From Anaerolineae bacterium (GTDB taxonomy: Bacteria; Chloroflexota; Anaerolineae; Aggregatilineales; Phototrophicaceae): a DNA stretch of 64,000 bases. The DNA lies in contig JAJEBK010000048.1 in the NCBI GenBank assembly GCA_022823945.1, positions 1-64,000 of the forward strand, read 5' to 3'. The notes below the pieces were generated by a model. It was not told where the DNA came from. It searched no databases and saw only the letters and a list, made by a program, of their open reading frames with translations. A program made the translations under genes and the position numbers. Shown here piece after piece: positions 60,680-64,000 of the stretch; positions within the stretch are counted from its first letter, which is position 1, and each line of letters opens with the position of its first letter.

Positions 60680-61597
60680 ATGACCGTCGCCCTGCCACAG
60701 AGCGGCGGCTGGCGCGAACGCCTCTACCGCATCGCCAACAGCCAGGCATTTGTGGCTTTGCTGTTTCTGGCGGTGCCGGTGCTGTTGCTGGCCGCGCTGA
60801 AGATTTATCCTGTCTTTTACAATCTCTACCTCAGTTTCACCCGCTACGAGTTGTTCGAGCCGCCGCGCTTCGTGGGCATGAAGAATTACAATTATGTGTT
60901 CAGCAACAGCGTAACCCGCCAGTCCATCATCAATACCCTGCTCTTCACCATCGAGGCAGTACCTATCGGCACGGCGCTGGCGCTGGTCATCGCCAAACTG
61001 CTGGATCAATCCATCCGCGGGCGGGTCTTCCTGCGCACGCTCTATTACCTGCCGGTGGTCAGCTCGGTGGTGGTTTCGGCGATGATCTGGCGCTGGATCT
61101 ACAGCCCGCAGCACGGTTTGCTGAATTATTTTCTGGGCATTGTCGGCATCCCGCCGCAAAACTGGCTGAATGACCCCAACCTGGCTTTGATCAGCCTGGT
61201 CATCGTGACGATCTGGGGCAGCATCGGCAGCAACATGGTCATCTTTTTGGCTGGTTTGCAAGATATCCCGCGCGATGTGATCGAAGCGGCGCGCGTCGAT
61301 GGTGCAAATCCGCTGCAGAACTTTTTGTTGATCACCGTGCCTTTGATGCGCCCGGTCATCTTGTTTGTGGTGGTGACTTTCACCATCGGCATCTTCCGCA
61401 ACTTCGGCTTGATCTTCATGCTGACGCAGGGCGGTCCTTTCAACCGCACCAACACCATGGTCTGGGAGGTGTATCAGAATGTCTTTGGCTATTTGCGGCT
61501 GGGTCGCGGGGCGGCTATTTCGGTGGTGATGCTGGTCATCGTGCTGATATTGACGCTGATCAGCTTCCGCGTATTGCGCGAAAGGCAGGGCGCATGA
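60680..61597 (+). CDS. Sugar ABC permease (MalF type)
   Basis: A 305-residue inner-membrane permease with six hydrophobic helices (first AFVALLFLAVPVLLLAALKI), the family block FLRTLYYLPVVSSVVVSAMI and the ATPase-contact loop VIEAARVDGANPLQNFLLIT, followed by LMLTQGGPFNRTN-type end (FMLTQGGPFNRTNTMV). Complete, unlike the remnant at 57590. ATG at 60680. The stop overlaps the MalG-type start by four bases. Confidence 0.9.
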   Translation: MTVALPQSGGWRERLYRIANSQAFVALLFLAVPVLLLAALKIYPVFYNLYLSFTRYELFEPPRFVGMKNYNYVFSNSVTRQSIINTLLFTIEAVPIGTALALVIAKLLDQSIRGRVFLRTLYYLPVVSSVVVSAMIWRWIYSPQHGLLNYFLGIVGIPPQNWLNDPNLALISLVIVTIWGSIGSNMVIFLAGLQDIPRDVIEAARVDGANPLQNFLLITVPLMRPVILFVVVTFTIGIFRNFGLIFMLTQGGPFNRTNTMVWEVYQNVFGYLRLGRGAAISVVMLVIVLILTLISFRVLRERQGA

Positions 61598-62493
61598 CAC
61601 AGCAGAGCCACCCCGGCACATTCAGCCAATGGGAAGCGCGCATCCCGCTGCTGCTGACCTATGTGATATTGATCATCGGCGCAATCGTCATGACCATGCC
61701 CTTCGTCTGGATGGTTTCGACTTCGATCAAGCCCGACCGCGAGATCTTCGGCGACAGCATCCAGTGGCTGCCCACCGAGCTGGACTTGCAGAATTATACG
61801 GACGCTTTTGAACAGACGAATATGCCGCGGCTCTTCGCCAACACGGTGCTGGTGACGGCGGTGGCGGTGGCTTCGCAGGTGCTGCTGGGCTCGATGGCGG
61901 GTTATGTATTCGCGCGCTTGCACTTCCGCGGCAAGATGCTGCTTTTCTTCGCGCTGCTGACGACCATGATGGTACCATTTGAGGTGTTGATCATCCCGGT
62001 CTTTTTGTTGATTCGCTTCTTCCCGCTGGCTGGCGGCAATGATTTATTCGGGCAAGGCGGCACGGGGCTGATCAATACGCTGGGCGGTGTGATGTTCCCT
62101 AACTTTGTATCGGTCTTCGGCGTGTTCCTGTTCCGCCAGTTTTATCTGGGCTTCCCCAAAGAGATCGAAGAAGCTGCGATCGTCGATGGCTGCTCACGGG
62201 TGGGCGTTTATTGGCGCATATTGATCCCCAATTCCAAGCCGGTCATGGGCACGATGGCGCTATTCGCTTTCTTGTGGTCGTGGAACGACTTTTTGTGGCC
62301 CCTGGTCGTGGTCAAAGAAGACAGCCTGAAAACCATCCAGCTGGGCTTGAGCGTCTTCGACCAAGAGCAGGGCACGGCCTGGGCTGAGCTGATGGCGGCC
62401 TCGGTGATGGCGGTGGTGCCGGTCATCCTCTTGTACATCTTCTTGCAGCGTTTTTTGGTCAGCGGCGGTTTGACCAGCGGCTTGAAAGGCTAA
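61594..62493 (+). CDS. Sugar ABC permease (MalG type)
   Basis: A 299-residue inner-membrane permease of the MalG family: FVWMVSTSIKPDREIFG at the first periplasmic loop, LTTMMVPFEVLIIPVFLL, and the ATPase-contact IEEAAIVDGCSRVGVYWRIL. About six helices. ATG at 61594 overlaps the MalF-type stop (ATGA), so the two are coupled. Ends normally with RFLVSGGLTSGLKG. Confidence 0.92.
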   Translation: MTQQSHPGTFSQWEARIPLLLTYVILIIGAIVMTMPFVWMVSTSIKPDREIFGDSIQWLPTELDLQNYTDAFEQTNMPRLFANTVLVTAVAVASQVLLGSMAGYVFARLHFRGKMLLFFALLTTMMVPFEVLIIPVFLLIRFFPLAGGNDLFGQGGTGLINTLGGVMFPNFVSVFGVFLFRQFYLGFPKEIEEAAIVDGCSRVGVYWRILIPNSKPVMGTMALFAFLWSWNDFLWPLVVVKEDSLKTIQLGLSVFDQEQGTAWAELMAASVMAVVPVILLYIFLQRFLVSGGLTSGLKG

Positions 62494-62509
62494 GGCTGCA
62501 TGTGCGGAA

Positions 62510-62854
62510 TTACGGAGTGGCTTCGTTTTCGTCCTCGACCACCGGCGGAACGAGGACAGCGAAGAGGCGGTCGTCCAGGCGCTGAATGTCGGCTTCCAGA
62601 CGCTGAATATCGGCTTTGAGTTCTGTGCGTACGCCGGCAATATCGGCTTTGAGTTCCGTTCGCACGCCGGCAATATCGGCTTTCAACTCCGAACGGACAT
62701 TGTCGATCTTGGTGTCCAGGTGAGAAATCAGCGCAAGATTGAAGAACACGATCGTGAGAAACAAGATGACTGCGCCGACAATCGTTACCAGCCCTTCAAG
62801 AGAAAGCGTGCGTGGTATTTTTGGCGCAGGCGGTTGCGCAACTGCTGTTGCCAT
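62510..62854 (-). CDS. Membrane-anchored coiled-coil protein with 11-residue repeats
   Basis: A 114-residue protein: Pro/Ala-rich start, one hydrophobic helix (SLEGLVTIVGAVILFLTIVF, about 18-40), then repeats of eleven residues (ELKADIAGVRT two times, ELKADIQRLEA, then DIQRLDDRL) forming a coiled coil, and an acidic tail. The DNA repeat is 33 bases. The S(L/I)EG motif at the helix start is shared with the three coiled-coil proteins of the methyltransferase island. ATG at 62854. It is antisense to, and between, the sugar permease and sulfatase genes. Function unknown. Confidence 0.68.
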   Translation of the reverse strand: MATAVAQPPAPKIPRTLSLEGLVTIVGAVILFLTIVFFNLALISHLDTKIDNVRSELKADIAGVRTELKADIAGVRTELKADIQRLEADIQRLDDRLFAVLVPPVVEDENEATP

Positions 62855-62965
62855 ATTGCCATCCTAGCTTGCTTGCGCCATGATTATAGCATCATTATCG
62901 AATAAATTCGCAACTAGGTCCTTTCAACCCGAATCGTCGCCAAATGCTTTGAGGAGCGCCCACAT

Positions 62966-64000
62966 ATGAAAGCCATCATGGTCATGTTCGACTCGTTGAA
63001 CCGGCGCATGCTACAGCCCTATGGCGGCGACTGGGTGCAAACGCCCAACTTCCAGCGCTTGTCACAGCGCGCCGCGACCTTCGACAACGCATTCATCGGC
63101 AGCATGCCCTGTATGCCCGCCCGCCGCGAGCTGCACACCGGGCGCTACAACTTTTTGCATCGCAGCTGGGGTCCGCTGGAGCCTTTTGACGACTCGATGC
63201 CACAGCTGCTGGACGAGCATGGCGTGCATTCGCATATCGTCACCGACCACCAGCATTATTGGGAAGACGGCGGCGCGACTTATCACCAGCGCTATACCAC
63301 CCACGAATTTGTGCGCGGACAAGAGGGCGATGCCTGGATCGGTGATGTGGCGGCTGGGGTCGTGAGCGATGCGCCCAACCCGCACTTCCGCACTCGCCTG
63401 CAAGACCAGGTGAACCGGCGTTTCATCACCGACGAGAGCCTGATGCCCCAGGCGCGCACTTTCAGCCAGGGCATCGACTTCATGCGCCGCAACAGCGCCG
63501 CCGACAACTGGTATTTGCAGATCGAAACTTTCGACCCGCACGAACCATTCTTCACGCAGCCGGGCTGGAAAGAGCTGTATCCGCACGACTACGCCGGCGA
63601 GCCAATGGACTGGCCCCCGTATGCCCCGGTCAGCGAACCGCCCGCGCTGGTCGAGCATTATCGCGCGCAATACGCCGCCTTGCTCAGCATGTGCGACCAT
63701 TACCTGGGGCGCGTGCTGGATGCCATGGACGAGCTGGATTTGTGGGAAGACACCATGCTCATCGTCAATACCGATCACGGCTTTTTGCTGGGCGAACACG
63801 ACTGGTGGGCGAAGATGCGCATGCCCTGGTACAACGAGCTGGCGAATATCCCGCTTTTCATTTGGGACCCGCGCGCGGGGGTGGCTGGCGAACATCGCAG
63901 CAGCCTCGTGCAGACCATCGACCTGCCCGCCACCCTGCTGGATTATTTCGGCGTCGCGCCCACAGCCGATATGCAGGGCATGCCGCTGGGGCAGACTATC
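62966..64000 (+). CDS. Formylglycine-dependent sulfatase, cut by window end
   Basis: The first 345 residues of a type I sulfatase. MKAIMVMFDSLNRRML gives the N-terminal metal Asp; CMPARRELHTGR holds the cysteine that becomes formylglycine (about residue 50); LIVNTDHGFLLGEHDWWAK holds the second metal site. No signal peptide. ATG at 62966 with GAGGAG nine bases upstream. The frame is open to the last base. It follows a complete sugar ABC permease pair, which suggests desulfation of an imported sulfated saccharide. It differs clearly from the sulfatase at 11347-12837. Confidence 0.88.
   Translation, partial: MKAIMVMFDSLNRRMLQPYGGDWVQTPNFQRLSQRAATFDNAFIGSMPCMPARRELHTGRYNFLHRSWGPLEPFDDSMPQLLDEHGVHSHIVTDHQHYWEDGGATYHQRYTTHEFVRGQEGDAWIGDVAAGVVSDAPNPHFRTRLQDQVNRRFITDESLMPQARTFSQGIDFMRRNSAADNWYLQIETFDPHEPFFTQPGWKELYPHDYAGEPMDWPPYAPVSEPPALVEHYRAQYAALLSMCDHYLGRVLDAMDELDLWEDTMLIVNTDHGFLLGEHDWWAKMRMPWYNELANIPLFIWDPRAGVAGEHRSSLVQTIDLPATLLDYFGVAPTADMQGMPLGQTI

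Overview
The window looks like a stretch of a GC-rich (by eye well over 50 %) free-living heterotroph. Gene content (several DUF917/HyuA genes, a Tat-exported sugar-binding protein, formylglycine sulfatases, many carbohydrate and peptide ABC transporters) and the many short G/C-rich interspersed repeats suggest a member of the Chloroflexota, probably Anaerolineae-like. That placement is inference; there is no rRNA or other decisive marker here.

Layout. (1) 1-114: the end of an IS3-type transposase. (2) 362-30574: an almost unbroken minus-strand block. Read in transcription order it holds a peptide-type ABC system (binding protein, a two-gene module of unknown function, two permeases, two ATPases), four DUF917 proteins with one HyuA-type ATPase, three secreted Cys-rich HExxH proteins, a VapBC-like toxin-antitoxin pair, a sulfatase, two acyl-CoA dehydrogenase-like paralogues that flank a restriction-modification-like island (EcoRI-type adenine methyltransferase, three coiled-coil membrane proteins, DUF262-HNH nuclease), an M20 amidohydrolase, an RraA-type aldolase and a CopD-like membrane protein. 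It reads as uptake and hydrolysis of small amides, cyclic imides or peptides, interrupted by accessory modules. (3) 30945-41533: a ribose-type ABC transporter on the plus strand, a Gfo/Idh oxidoreductase, and on the minus strand three enolase-superfamily sugar-acid dehydratases and a DapA-type aldolase, i.e. sugar-acid catabolism; ribosomal protein L28 and an AlkD-like gene sit among them. (4) 42169-53883: cell-envelope genes (two GT4 glycosyltransferases, a polyprenyl-phosphate sugar transferase, a lipoprotein PBP, a Wzm/Wzt exporter, a PlsC-like acyltransferase) with TrhO, a phosphodiesterase and an APH-type kinase. (5) 54099-64000: a GH2 glycosidase behind a broken sugar ABC operon, then an intact sugar ABC operon (Tat binding protein, MalF and MalG types) leading to a second sulfatase that runs off the window.

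The most unusual features are structural. A family of short G/C-rich repeats occurs about twenty times, and at five sites it lies inside genes without breaking the frame (sulfatase, DUF917, HyuA, an ABC permease N-terminus, an acyl-CoA dehydrogenase C-terminus), resembling the behaviour of Rickettsia palindromic elements. In the restriction-modification-like island the first codons of the DUF262 gene are repeated with a coiled-coil gene as a decayed tandem cassette. Three paralogous secreted proteins combine a repeated four-cysteine motif with a HExxH domain. A 186/388-residue gene pair of unknown function is wedged between the peptide-binding protein gene and its permease gene. No tRNA, rRNA or CRISPR array was seen.
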